The notes under the pieces were generated by a model. It was not told where the DNA came from, searched no databases, and saw only the letters and a program-made list of their open reading frames with translations. Below are positions 21,172-26,526 of a stretch of 32,954 nucleotides of DNA, one piece after another (the stretch's first letter is position 1; each line of letters opens with the position of its first letter). The DNA lies in IMG/VR virus record IMGVR_UViG_3300020171_000333, positions 1-32,954 of that record. One strand, given 5' to 3'. The translations under genes were made by a program, and so were the position numbers. The stretch is from a virus.

Positions 21172-21642
21172 ATGAAACTAATTAAGTACCATAGAACCAC
21201 TATTGAGTGCTGGAAGTCACAGGCATGGACAATATTATTCGGGCTACTGTGCTTTATCTTGGGTATCTTGTTCTATAAGTGGATGAATACACCAGTCAAT
21301 GAGATGATTAGTCCATTAGGAGATGTAAGCCAAATTCAGGTTTACGCTAACAACCCCATCGAAGATGTAAGGGCAGATGCAGAGAAGGCCATTGAGGTGT
21401 GGTTTGAAGAAGAAGATTGGGCTTGGGCGAAGCGAGTTAGTTTTTGTGAATCTTCATGGAATCCGAAAGCCGCAAGCAAGATATCTAGCGCAAAAGGGCT
21501 TTTTCAAATAATTTCTGGAACGCAAAAAATGATAGAACGTAATGTCGGAAAGACTTACGACCCTTACAATGCTTGGGATAACGCCGAGATGGCTAGTTGG
21601 CTTTTTTACAATATCGGGGCAAGTCAATGGGAGTGCAAATGA
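21172..21642 (+). CDS. Membrane-anchored lytic transglycosylase
   Basis: 156 residues from the ATG at 21172 with GGAAGGAA upstream. One transmembrane segment near residues 19-38 (WTILFGLLCFILGILFYKW) anchors it with the enzyme outside. The SLT domain has catalytic Glu93 in SFCESSWNPKAAS and SAKGLFQIISGTQ, then YDPYNAWDNAEMASWLF. It is distinct from the SLT domain of the internal virion protein at 11664. It lies in the early block, far from holin and endolysin, so it may remodel the wall early or act in superinfection control rather than in final lysis. The pentapeptide-like gene follows closely. Confidence 0.75.
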   Translation: MKLIKYHRTTIECWKSQAWTILFGLLCFILGILFYKWMNTPVNEMISPLGDVSQIQVYANNPIEDVRADAEKAIEVWFEEEDWAWAKRVSFCESSWNPKAASKISSAKGLFQIISGTQKMIERNVGKTYDPYNAWDNAEMASWLFYNIGASQWECK

Positions 21643-21656
21643 AGGAGGTGAAAAAT

Positions 21657-22313
21657 ATGTCAGATAAAAAAGGAAATACAGGGATAGAGAATACAGGCGA
21701 AAAGAATTCTGGGGACTGGAATTCTGGGTACGGGAATTCTGGGTACGGGAATTCTGGGTACAGGAATTCTGGGGACGGGAATTCTGGGGACAGGAATTCT
21801 GGGTACAGGAATTCTGGGGACGGGAATTCTGGGTACGGGAATTCTGGGGACAGGAATTCTGGGGACTGGAATTCTGGGGACGGGAATTCTGGGTACGGGA
21901 ATTCGTCTGATAGATCATCTGGAATTTTTTGTTCAGAAGGGGGAACAGTTAGAATTTTCAATCAAGATAGCGGTAAAAAATGGGACGAGATAGATCACCC
22001 AGGTTTCGAAGAGTTTTGGTTGAATAAGTGGATCGAGGGAGAGAATATGACCGAGGAAGAGAAGAAAGCCGATCCCGAGTTTTATGTTCGGGGCGGATAT
22101 CTCAAAACCTATAGTTGGGAAGAAGCATGGGCTAACTTTTGGAAAGATACTACCGAAGAGAATCGCCAGAAGGTTCTTAATCTACCCAATTTCGATGCGA
22201 AGATTTTTAAGGAGATCACCGGAATTGATGTAGACGTAGAAGAGAAAGACGATAAGACAAAGGAAGCGATGAGGCTATTGAAGGAAAAGGGCTATCGAAT
22301 AGTTAAAGATTGA
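21657..22313 (+). CDS. Pentapeptide-like repeat protein of phage family
   Basis: 218 residues from the ATG at 21657, with a consensus AAGGAGGTG upstream. Residues 17-83 are about 13 copies of N-S-G-[DY]-[GRW], a degenerate pentapeptide-type solenoid. The C-terminal part (VRIFNQDSGKKWDEIDHPGFEEFWLNKWIEG ... GGYLKTYSWEEAWANFW ... LPNFDAKIFKEITGIDV) resembles a conserved domain that I recall following such repeats in other phage hypothetical proteins. Function is unknown; the solenoid could mimic a surface or bind a partner. The repeat DNA is nearly perfect. Confidence 0.7.
   Translation: MSDKKGNTGIENTGEKNSGDWNSGYGNSGYGNSGYRNSGDGNSGDRNSGYRNSGDGNSGYGNSGDRNSGDWNSGDGNSGYGNSSDRSSGIFCSEGGTVRIFNQDSGKKWDEIDHPGFEEFWLNKWIEGENMTEEEKKADPEFYVRGGYLKTYSWEEAWANFWKDTTEENRQKVLNLPNFDAKIFKEITGIDVDVEEKDDKTKEAMRLLKEKGYRIVKD
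21704..21904 (+). repeat. 15-bp tandem repeat with 14 GAATTC sites
   Basis: Thirteen units of GAATTCTGGGKACNG type in phase with the codon frame, each giving N-S-G-D/Y-x and each containing an EcoRI site, plus a final GAATTC. Third-base and second-base changes are confined to two positions per unit, indicating recent expansion or active homogenisation. Confidence 0.9.
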
Positions 22314-22325
22314 TCCTTCGATCAT

Positions 22326-22357
22326 CCCGCCTAATTGAAGCTAAAAAGTTAGACGGG
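22326..22357 (+). other. Inverted repeat before the zinc-ribbon gene
   Basis: CCCGCCTAA (22326-22334) pairs with TTAGACGGG (22349-22357) with one mismatch and a 14-base loop. It is followed by A-rich sequence and GGGAGAAAC rather than a T-run. Possibly a weak terminator on the opposite strand or an mRNA end-protecting hairpin. Confidence 0.4.
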
Positions 22358-22374
22358 AAAATGGGAGAAACAAA

Positions 22375-22533
22375 ATGAAAAAACAAACTAAATATACTTG
22401 TGTCCAATGTCATCGGGAACTTGTAATGTTAATGTTTCGCGAAGGGCCAATGTATTTTTGTAATTATGCCGATTGCCCGAACTATGCCCTATTCGCCATA
22501 CCGCAAGAAAAGATGCCGGAGGAGGAAAAATGA
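22375..22533 (+). CDS. Small zinc-ribbon protein, 52 residues
   Basis: Starts MKKQTKYTCVQCHRE; Cys9 and Cys12 form the first C-x-x-C, and FCNYADC gives Cys29 and Cys34 as the second pair. GGGAGAAACAAA precedes the ATG. It ends in a Glu-rich tail whose GGAGGAAAAATGA carries both its stop and the next gene's ribosome site. It resembles the protein encoded at 23986 in size and Cys layout. Function unknown; nucleic-acid or protein contact is likely. Confidence 0.65.
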   Translation: MKKQTKYTCVQCHRELVMLMFREGPMYFCNYADCPNYALFAIPQEKMPEEEK

Positions 22534-22730
22534 ATCAAACAAACCTGTCCCAACTAAAATCCTCCCTGCTGGCGGAGTTTGAGGAGAAATGGAGGCTACT
22601 TTATACTGTTAAAGGTAATATACATTTAGTCCATACGAGGAATTTCGGCGGGAACGGTATGCAGTTTATAAGGGATTTCTTTTCCTCCGCCCTTGATATT
22701 GTCGCCGAGAAGATTGAGGAGGAAAAATGA
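22530..22730 (+). CDS. Small hypothetical protein
   Basis: 66 residues from an ATGA overlap with GGAGGAAAA upstream. Helical N-terminus (LSQLKSSLLAEFEEKWRLL), Gly-rich turn (NFGGNGMQFIRDFF) and an acidic end IVAEKIEEEK. Its 3' end again reads GAGGAGGAAAAATGA, the same junction as the gene before it, suggesting cassette-like reuse of this junction. No family recognised. Confidence 0.6.
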   Translation: MNQTNLSQLKSSLLAEFEEKWRLLYTVKGNIHLVHTRNFGGNGMQFIRDFFSSALDIVAEKIEEEK

Positions 22731-23068
22731 CAAAATACCACAATAAAATCAGGGAGTGCCGGCAGGGACACCGCCACCGGAGCGTGGCCGAAGCTAGGAG
22801 GTGTGGCGAACTTACTCTCATGGAAAAGGGTCATGCTATATCCCACTTGCAACAACAACCCGTATTCGAGTTGCAACCGAGTTTCACCTATCGCGGGGAG
22901 AAGATCAGGGCGATAAAATATTTAGCAGATTTTAGCTATCAGGATGGGGATAAATGGATAGTGGAAGACCAAAAAGGCATGCGTACCCCTGGCTATTTGA
23001 TGAAGGTCAAGATGCTGAAATATATCATGCGGGATCGGGAAGATTGGGAATTTAGGGAAATTAGGTAG
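22727..23068 (+). CDS. DUF1064-like nuclease (PD-(D/E)XK-type)
   Basis: 113 residues. The pattern of the phage DUF1064 family is clear: HRSVAEARRCGEL (Glu22), ISHLQQQPVFELQPSF, then IRAIKYLADFSY (Asp68) and KWIVEDQKGMRTPGYLMKVKML (Glu80, Lys83). The spaced E, D and E-x-x-K residues fit a PD-(D/E)XK nuclease fold. Family members sit in phage early regions and are thought to be endonucleases, perhaps acting on recombination intermediates. ATGA overlap with the upstream gene. Confidence 0.75.
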   Translation: MTKYHNKIRECRQGHRHRSVAEARRCGELTLMEKGHAISHLQQQPVFELQPSFTYRGEKIRAIKYLADFSYQDGDKWIVEDQKGMRTPGYLMKVKMLKYIMRDREDWEFREIR

Positions 23069-23070
23069 AT

Positions 23071-23475
23071 ATGACTAACTCAAAGAAAGCACCAGTCCAG
23101 GGGTGGGAGAAGATAGAATGTACATTTTGTAACGGGGATGGATTTACAGCCGAGCATTCGGGAGATATTTCTTGTGATGATGGGGAACACATGAATTGTC
23201 CTTTACAAGTCCAATGTAATGATTGCCACGGTGAAGGAGTATATATGACGCTTGATACTGTCCGCCAAACCCTCGCCGCCGAGAGGAAAAGATGGGTGGA
23301 GGAGATAAGGGGAATGAAGAAAGAATACAAACATCATTTTAATGTTGAGGGGTATGTAAACTGTTTGTTTTGCGGGAAAAAGATAAAAAACAATAAACCT
23401 AATTGTGAGCCTAACAGTGAATATAACCGAGCAATACGCGACATCCTCTCCAAACTAGAAAGAGGTGGGGAATGA
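23071..23475 (+). CDS. Zinc-finger protein, mosaic paralogue 1
   Basis: 134 residues. The N-terminal NSKKAPVQGWEK and C-terminal TLAAERKRWVEEIRGM ... ILSKLERGGE are shared almost word for word with the protein at 23687, while the middle differs. Here the middle has a DnaJ-like zinc knuckle (CTFCNGDGF ... CNDCHGEG), and a second CLFCGKK lies before the C-terminal helix. The shared ends are also near-identical in DNA. Function unknown; it looks like a modular adaptor. Confidence 0.65.
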   Translation: MTNSKKAPVQGWEKIECTFCNGDGFTAEHSGDISCDDGEHMNCPLQVQCNDCHGEGVYMTLDTVRQTLAAERKRWVEEIRGMKKEYKHHFNVEGYVNCLFCGKKIKNNKPNCEPNSEYNRAIRDILSKLERGGE

Positions 23476-23690
23476 AATCTAACTCAAAGAAAACATCTAC
23501 CAAAAAGATAGAGCTAACACCAACGCAAGCATTCCAGTTGCAAGCGGACGGCTTTCACAGGCTGGCTGAAACCATCAACCAAAATTTCGAGTTGTGGGGG
23601 AAGATCAAGGACGCGGTTATGTTTTTGTTAGCGGTACAGATATTTTATTTAGTATTTTTCGCTATTATATTTTGGAGGTATGTAAAATGA
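23472..23690 (+). CDS. Small membrane protein
   Basis: 72 residues with an ATGA start and GGTGGGGA upstream. The N-terminal 45 residues are polar and helical (SNSKKTSTKKIELTPTQAFQLQ), then one transmembrane segment near 49-68 (AVMFLLAVQIFYLVFFAIIFW), with RYVK at the end. It begins with the same Asn-Ser-Lys-Lys motif as the two mosaic paralogues on either side. A role in the envelope is likely but unknown. Confidence 0.6.
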   Translation: MKSNSKKTSTKKIELTPTQAFQLQADGFHRLAETINQNFELWGKIKDAVMFLLAVQIFYLVFFAIIFWRYVK

Positions 23691-23989
23691 ACTCAAAGAA
23701 AGCACCAGTCCAGGGGTGGGAGAAGCCATGCGATATGGGCTATCGACCGGGAGATGCAATTCGCGCCCAACTACTGAAAGAGGCTGGGCTTAATTTAGAA
23801 CAATATCGGAGGGCTTGTTTATCAGTAGAGGAGTTTATCGATACACTCGCCGCCGAGCGAAAAAGGTGGGCGGAGGAGATAAGGGGAATGGCAAGAGACC
23901 ATTATTGGGATAGCTTGTCGGAAGATAGCGGATTGATTATTAAACACATAGATGGCATCCTCTCCAAACTAGAAAGAGGTGGGGAATGA
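23687..23989 (+). CDS. Mosaic paralogue 2, no zinc knuckle
   Basis: 100 residues from the ATG at 23687 (ATGA overlap). It starts MNSKKAPVQGWEKP and ends TLAAERKRWAEEIRGM ... ILSKLERGGE, as the protein at 23071 does. The middle is instead CDMGYRPGDAIRAQLLKEAGLNLEQYRRACLS, resembling the short helical segment of a peptidase- or antitoxin-type protein (an R-P-G-D-x-I-R-x-x-L-x-E-x-G pattern, as seen in HigA-like starts). Same ends with a swapped centre suggest recombination between paralogues. Confidence 0.6.
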   Translation: MNSKKAPVQGWEKPCDMGYRPGDAIRAQLLKEAGLNLEQYRRACLSVEEFIDTLAAERKRWAEEIRGMARDHYWDSLSEDSGLIIKHIDGILSKLERGGE

Positions 23990-24150
23990 AATTCTGTATT
24001 AAATGCGGCGGGCAATTGGAAGACGTCTTTGGTGGCGAAACAGTGTTCACTTATTGCTACGATAGAAATTGCTCTAGGTATGGTTTAGTGACTATTGTAG
24101 AAAATCAAAAGCCAGAAAAGAAAAGAGCTAAAATAAAGAAAGGAGGATAA
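23986..24150 (+). CDS. Small zinc-ribbon protein, 54 residues
   Basis: Starts MKFCIKCGGQLEDVFGG with an ATGA overlap. Cys4 and Cys7, then YCYDRNCSRYG supply a zinc ribbon; the tail is Lys-rich (KPEKKRAKIKKGG). The final codons AAAGGAGGATAA are the ribosome site for the next gene, so the two are coupled. Similar in layout to the 52-residue protein at 22375. Confidence 0.6.
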   Translation: MKFCIKCGGQLEDVFGGETVFTYCYDRNCSRYGLVTIVENQKPEKKRAKIKKGG

Positions 24151-24154
24151 AAAT

Positions 24155-24343
24155 ATGTCAACTTTACAATATGTTCAACCAACAGATGAACAAAAAGTGG
24201 TAATGCAATCTTTTAGAGATAAGTTCGAAGCATTATTCAACGATCTTAAAGCATTGCCAGCTAGTCGTGGTATGTCTTTGGCTTTAACAAAGCTAGAAGA
24301 GAGTGCAATGTGGCTTAACAAAGCTATCACTAAAAACGATTAG
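24155..24343 (+). CDS. Putative Acb2/Tad1-like anti-defence protein (cyclic-nucleotide sponge)
   Basis: 62 residues with a very strong AAAGGAGG upstream. The C-terminal half, PASRGMSLALTKLEESAMWLNKAI, closely follows the signature I recall for the Acb2/Tad1 hairpin family (P-x-S-R-x-x-S-L-A-L-T-K-L-E-E-A-x-M-W-x-N-K-A-I). The N-terminal helix (TDEQKVVMQSFRDKFEALFNDLK) fits too. Acb2 sequesters CBASS cyclic oligonucleotides, and Tad1 binds Thoeris cyclic ADP-ribose signals; both are small, abundant oligomers. It is the last gene of the early block and is followed by a strong hairpin, consistent with high stable expression. Ligand is not predictable. Family call is from motif only. Confidence 0.6.
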   Translation: MSTLQYVQPTDEQKVVMQSFRDKFEALFNDLKALPASRGMSLALTKLEESAMWLNKAITKND

Positions 24344-24350
24344 TATTTTG

Positions 24351-24373
24351 TTGGCAGGGAGTATCCCTGCCAA
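24351..24373 (+). terminator. Perfect 10-bp hairpin after the Acb2-like gene
   Basis: TTGGCAGGGA, loop GTA, TCCCTGCCAA: ten uninterrupted pairs beginning eight bases after the stop codon. The downstream sequence GATAATATT is not a proper T-run, so it may end transcription weakly or protect the mRNA 3' end. Confidence 0.55.
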
Positions 24374-24417
24374 GATAATATTAAATAGATCGGATTGAAT
24401 GTTTAGGCACATTAAAA

Positions 24418-24565
24418 ACTTAATTGATCGGTGGGATGGCGAAAGAGAGACGCAGGTAGTACGGTTAAAGTAGGCCCTCTAGCTAATGACTATCCGTAGC
24501 CGCCCTTGATTCGCCTGTCCGGGGCGTGCAAGTTGAAATGGCTTGCTCCCACCGACCAGTTAAGT
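24418..24565 (+). ncRNA. Candidate structured non-coding RNA B
   Basis: A closing helix of 19 positions: ACTTAATTG-A-TCGGTGGGA (24418-24436) with TCCCACCGA-C-CAGTTAAGT (24547-24565), with one A-C mismatch and one G-U. Inside: TACGG 24460-24464 with CCGTA 24494-24498, extended past a five-base bulge by GTAG 24470-24473 with CTAT 24490-24493; CGCCC 24501-24505 with GGGCG 24522-24526; GCAAG 24528-24532 with CTTGC 24542-24546, stacked on the closing helix; and GGCGAA 24438-24443 able to pair with TTCGCC 24510-24515 in a hairpin loop (pseudoknot). No coding frame covers it. It matches no RNA class I can recognise. It lies between the anti-defence-like gene and the terminase genes. Confidence 0.65.
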
Positions 24566-24582
24566 ACCTTAAAATAGATCAT

Positions 24583-24652
24583 CCCTCCGAATCGGAGGGT
24601 CATAAAGACCGCTGTGGATGGAGACTAGGGCTTTCCTGGGCTGGCCACAGCG
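24583..24652 (+). other. Two further hairpins before the 55-residue gene
   Basis: CCCTCCG-AAT-CGGAGGG (24583-24599) is a perfect 7-bp hairpin. CGCTGTGG (24610-24617) with CCACAGCG (24645-24652) is a perfect 8-bp stem enclosing a weaker CTAGG/CCTGG stem. The second stem ends 13 bases before the ATG at 24666. Possible packaging-site, terminator or leader structures. Confidence 0.5.
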
Positions 24653-24665
24653 ATCCTTGCGATTT

Positions 24666-24833
24666 ATGGAACAAAATAAACGACTTTATCGTGAAATAAC
24701 CGTTGTCGAGTCATACACTAAAGATAAAAATGGGGTGGTGCATTGGCATTTGTTATTCCCCAACGGAGAGGAATGGATAAGACCCACGCCGTATACTGAG
24801 CTACCTTGGGTTGAGGTTAAGAGGAAATCTTAG
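24666..24833 (+). CDS. Small hypothetical protein
   Basis: 55 residues from the ATG at 24666; a longer in-frame start at 24618 lies inside the hairpin region and is unlikely. MEQNKRLYREITVVESYTKD, then GVVHWHLLFPNGEEWIRPTPYTELPWVEV: a compact beta-rich protein with several Trp, of unknown family. No Shine-Dalgarno; it follows the hairpins directly. Confidence 0.5.
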   Translation: MEQNKRLYREITVVESYTKDKNGVVHWHLLFPNGEEWIRPTPYTELPWVEVKRKS

Positions 24834-24841
24834 AGAGAAAA

Positions 24842-24850
24842 TGAGATAAT
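24842..24850 (+). promoter_or_regulatory. Extended -10 promoter (TGA-GATAAT)
   Basis: TGAGATAAT, a one-base variant of the TGATATAAT element, ends eight bases before the ATG at 24859 with only A/T between. It predicts a leaderless transcript for the packaging operon. No clear -35. Confidence 0.5.
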
Positions 24851-24858
24851 AATAAAAA

Positions 24859-25041
24859 ATGAGTGAAGAAAAGGAAATCATTGTAGGTTGTGATCATGTC
24901 AATGTATCTGGCCCGCGAGAGTCAGACGGGAGTTATAGGATTACATTTACCACTGGTGAGTATCAAAAAGATAATATTGCAAAGCTCATTACTTTACCAA
25001 GCGAAGTGGAAATAGAGCTTCATGTTAAAATAAGAGTGTGA
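24859..25041 (+). CDS. Small hypothetical protein preceding the terminase
   Basis: 60 residues (MSEEKEIIVGCDHVNVSGPRE ...), predicted all-beta, with a TGEYQKDNIAKLITLPSEVEIELHVKI end. No motif recognised. It is the first gene after the TGAGATAAT promoter, and its stop overlaps the GTG start of the small terminase, so it belongs to the packaging operon. Confidence 0.55.
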   Translation: MSEEKEIIVGCDHVNVSGPRESDGSYRITFTTGEYQKDNIAKLITLPSEVEIELHVKIRV

Positions 25042-25388
25042 TAGAAGATCAAAGACTCCCTCTAAAGTTAAAATATTTAGAATATTACAAAGAATTGCCA
25101 GTGCAGAAATTAGCGGCGGCATCGGTTGGAAGGAACGAAGATACGGCTATAACATGGAAGAAAGAGGATCCGGACTTCGCGGATCAAGTAAAACGAGCAA
25201 GGGCCGAATGGGCATTAAGGAAGGCAAAGAAGGTAAGAAGTAATGAGTGGTTGCTAGAGAGAGTTATGCATGAACATTTCAAAGAAAGAAGGACAGACGA
25301 GATTACTACTCCATCACCAATTCTAGGAGGAGTGACGAATGGCTTACATTCAAACCACGGCCTTGAAGAAACTCCTAAAGCTCAATAA
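25038..25388 (+). CDS. terS: Terminase small subunit
   Basis: 116 residues with a GTG start (GTGATAG junction). LKLKYLEYYKELPVQKLAAASVGRNEDTAITWKKEDPDFADQVKRARAEWALRKAK is the helix-turn-helix N-terminus of phage TerS (phBC6A51-like): a start helix, an HTH with W-K-K-E-D-P-D-F, and then helices. The C-terminus is short and Pro/Gly-rich. It recognises the packaging site and loads the large subunit. It overlaps the large subunit gene by 50 bases in another frame. The recognition site may lie in the hairpin-rich stretch upstream. Confidence 0.75.
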   Translation: MIEDQRLPLKLKYLEYYKELPVQKLAAASVGRNEDTAITWKKEDPDFADQVKRARAEWALRKAKKVRSNEWLLERVMHEHFKERRTDEITTPSPILGGVTNGLHSNHGLEETPKAQ

Positions 25389-26517
25389 GAGAGTTAGGGG
25401 TATTGCGGGCGGATCAGCGGCATCAAAGACGATATCTATTCTCCAGATTCTGATTGATAAATCCCAGAGCGATCCGAAACAGAAGCTAACATCAATTTGT
25501 AGTGAGTCTATGCCGCATCTTAGGAGGGGGGCAATGAGGGATTTCTTAGATATTATGAAAGTTCATAACTATTTTCGTGATGATCGTTGGGATAAGACGA
25601 ATAGCATCTATACATTTGAGACGGGAAGCGTTATTGAGTTCTTCAGCTTAGATATGCCCCATAAAGTGAGAGGTCCCAGAAGAGATAGGTTGTTTATCAA
25701 CGAAGCTAATAATAATTCAAAGGAAACATTCGACCAATTAGAGATTAGAACTAACGATGAGATTTGGTTGGACTGGAACCCCACTAATGAGTTTTGGTTT
25801 TACACTGATTTGTCTGGCAGGAAAGATGTAGATTTTCTAATCCTTACATACAAAGACAATGAGGGATTAAACAAAAGCATAGTAGATTCTTTGGAGAGTA
25901 GAATGGGAAACAAGAATTGGTGGCTTGTATACGGGTTGGGTCAATTAGGAGAAGTGGAAAGCCGGATATACACTGGCTGGGAAGTTGTAGATTCAGTCCC
26001 TCACGAAGCAAGGTTATGGAGGTACGGTTTAGATTTTGGATATTCTAACGATCCAACCGCTCTAGATGCGGTGTATCAATACAATGGTGGCTATGTGATA
26101 GATCAAATAGTCCATCAGTTAAGAATGTCGAATAGAGCAATTGCAGATACCCTAAAGAATATTCAATCGGCACTTGTAGTTGCTGATAGCGCTGAACCAA
26201 AGTCCATTGATGAGATTAAGTCTTACGGTATTAATATTCTGCCATGTGAGAAGGGACCTGGAAGTGTTCTACAAGGCATTCAGTACACACAAGAGCAGAG
26301 GATATCTTTAACTAAAAAGAGTGTAGAGACCATCAGGGAATATAGGAACTATCTTTGGATGACAGATAAAGAAGGGAAGATCATTAATGAACCGCAGGAT
26401 ATTAACGATCATCATATGTCTGCTATCCGATATGCAATTGCAAATGGAAGAAGAGTGAATTGGAAGCCCAACGATCCGGGTGGAGTAAAACCCTTCTTTG
26501 ATGGAATTTTAGCGTAG
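25339..26517 (+). CDS. terL: Terminase large subunit
   Basis: 392 residues. The ATPase has a deviant Walker A, GGSAASKT (24-31), Walker B RLFINEAN (117-124) and a W-L-D-W-N-P-T motif near 143 as in the Terminase_3/PBSX-type clade. The nuclease domain has YGLDFGYSNDPTAL (Asp232), VVADSAEPKS (Asp283) and INDHHMSAIRYA (Asp357). It packages DNA into the prohead and cuts it. It is somewhat short, but both domains are complete. AGGAGG precedes the ATG inside the small-subunit gene. Confidence 0.9.
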   Translation: MAYIQTTALKKLLKLNKRVRGIAGGSAASKTISILQILIDKSQSDPKQKLTSICSESMPHLRRGAMRDFLDIMKVHNYFRDDRWDKTNSIYTFETGSVIEFFSLDMPHKVRGPRRDRLFINEANNNSKETFDQLEIRTNDEIWLDWNPTNEFWFYTDLSGRKDVDFLILTYKDNEGLNKSIVDSLESRMGNKNWWLVYGLGQLGEVESRIYTGWEVVDSVPHEARLWRYGLDFGYSNDPTALDAVYQYNGGYVIDQIVHQLRMSNRAIADTLKNIQSALVVADSAEPKSIDEIKSYGINILPCEKGPGSVLQGIQYTQEQRISLTKKSVETIREYRNYLWMTDKEGKIINEPQDINDHHMSAIRYAIANGRRVNWKPNDPGGVKPFFDGILA

Positions 26518-26526
26518 TGATACAAT
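26498..26526 (+). promoter_or_regulatory. Promoter in front of the portal gene
   Basis: TTGATG (26498-26503), 17 bases, then TACAAT (26521-26526) preceded by TGA, an extended -10. The ATG at 26534 lies seven bases after the -10, at the predicted transcript start. Confidence 0.5.

Noticed and set aside
21704-21904. CRISPR array
   Set aside because: The repeats are 15 bp, directly adjacent without spacers and in phase with a coding frame. No cas genes are present.
21454-21961. Antisense repeat proteins (Pro/Glu/Phe or Asn/Ser) opposite the pentapeptide array
   Set aside because: Every frame of a 15-bp repeat is open; only the + frame has a ribosome site and a conserved C-terminal domain.
24418-24565. 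Group I intron, tRNA, tmRNA or known riboswitch for RNA B
   Set aside because: I looked for group I P7 signatures, a T-loop with CCA end, a tag frame and the common riboswitch boxes; none fits convincingly. A partial likeness to GAAA...GACGCA of c-di-GMP-I aptamers lacks the rest of that core.
24583-24599. tRNA T-arm
   Set aside because: The loop is only three bases and there is no acceptor stem or anticodon arm around it.
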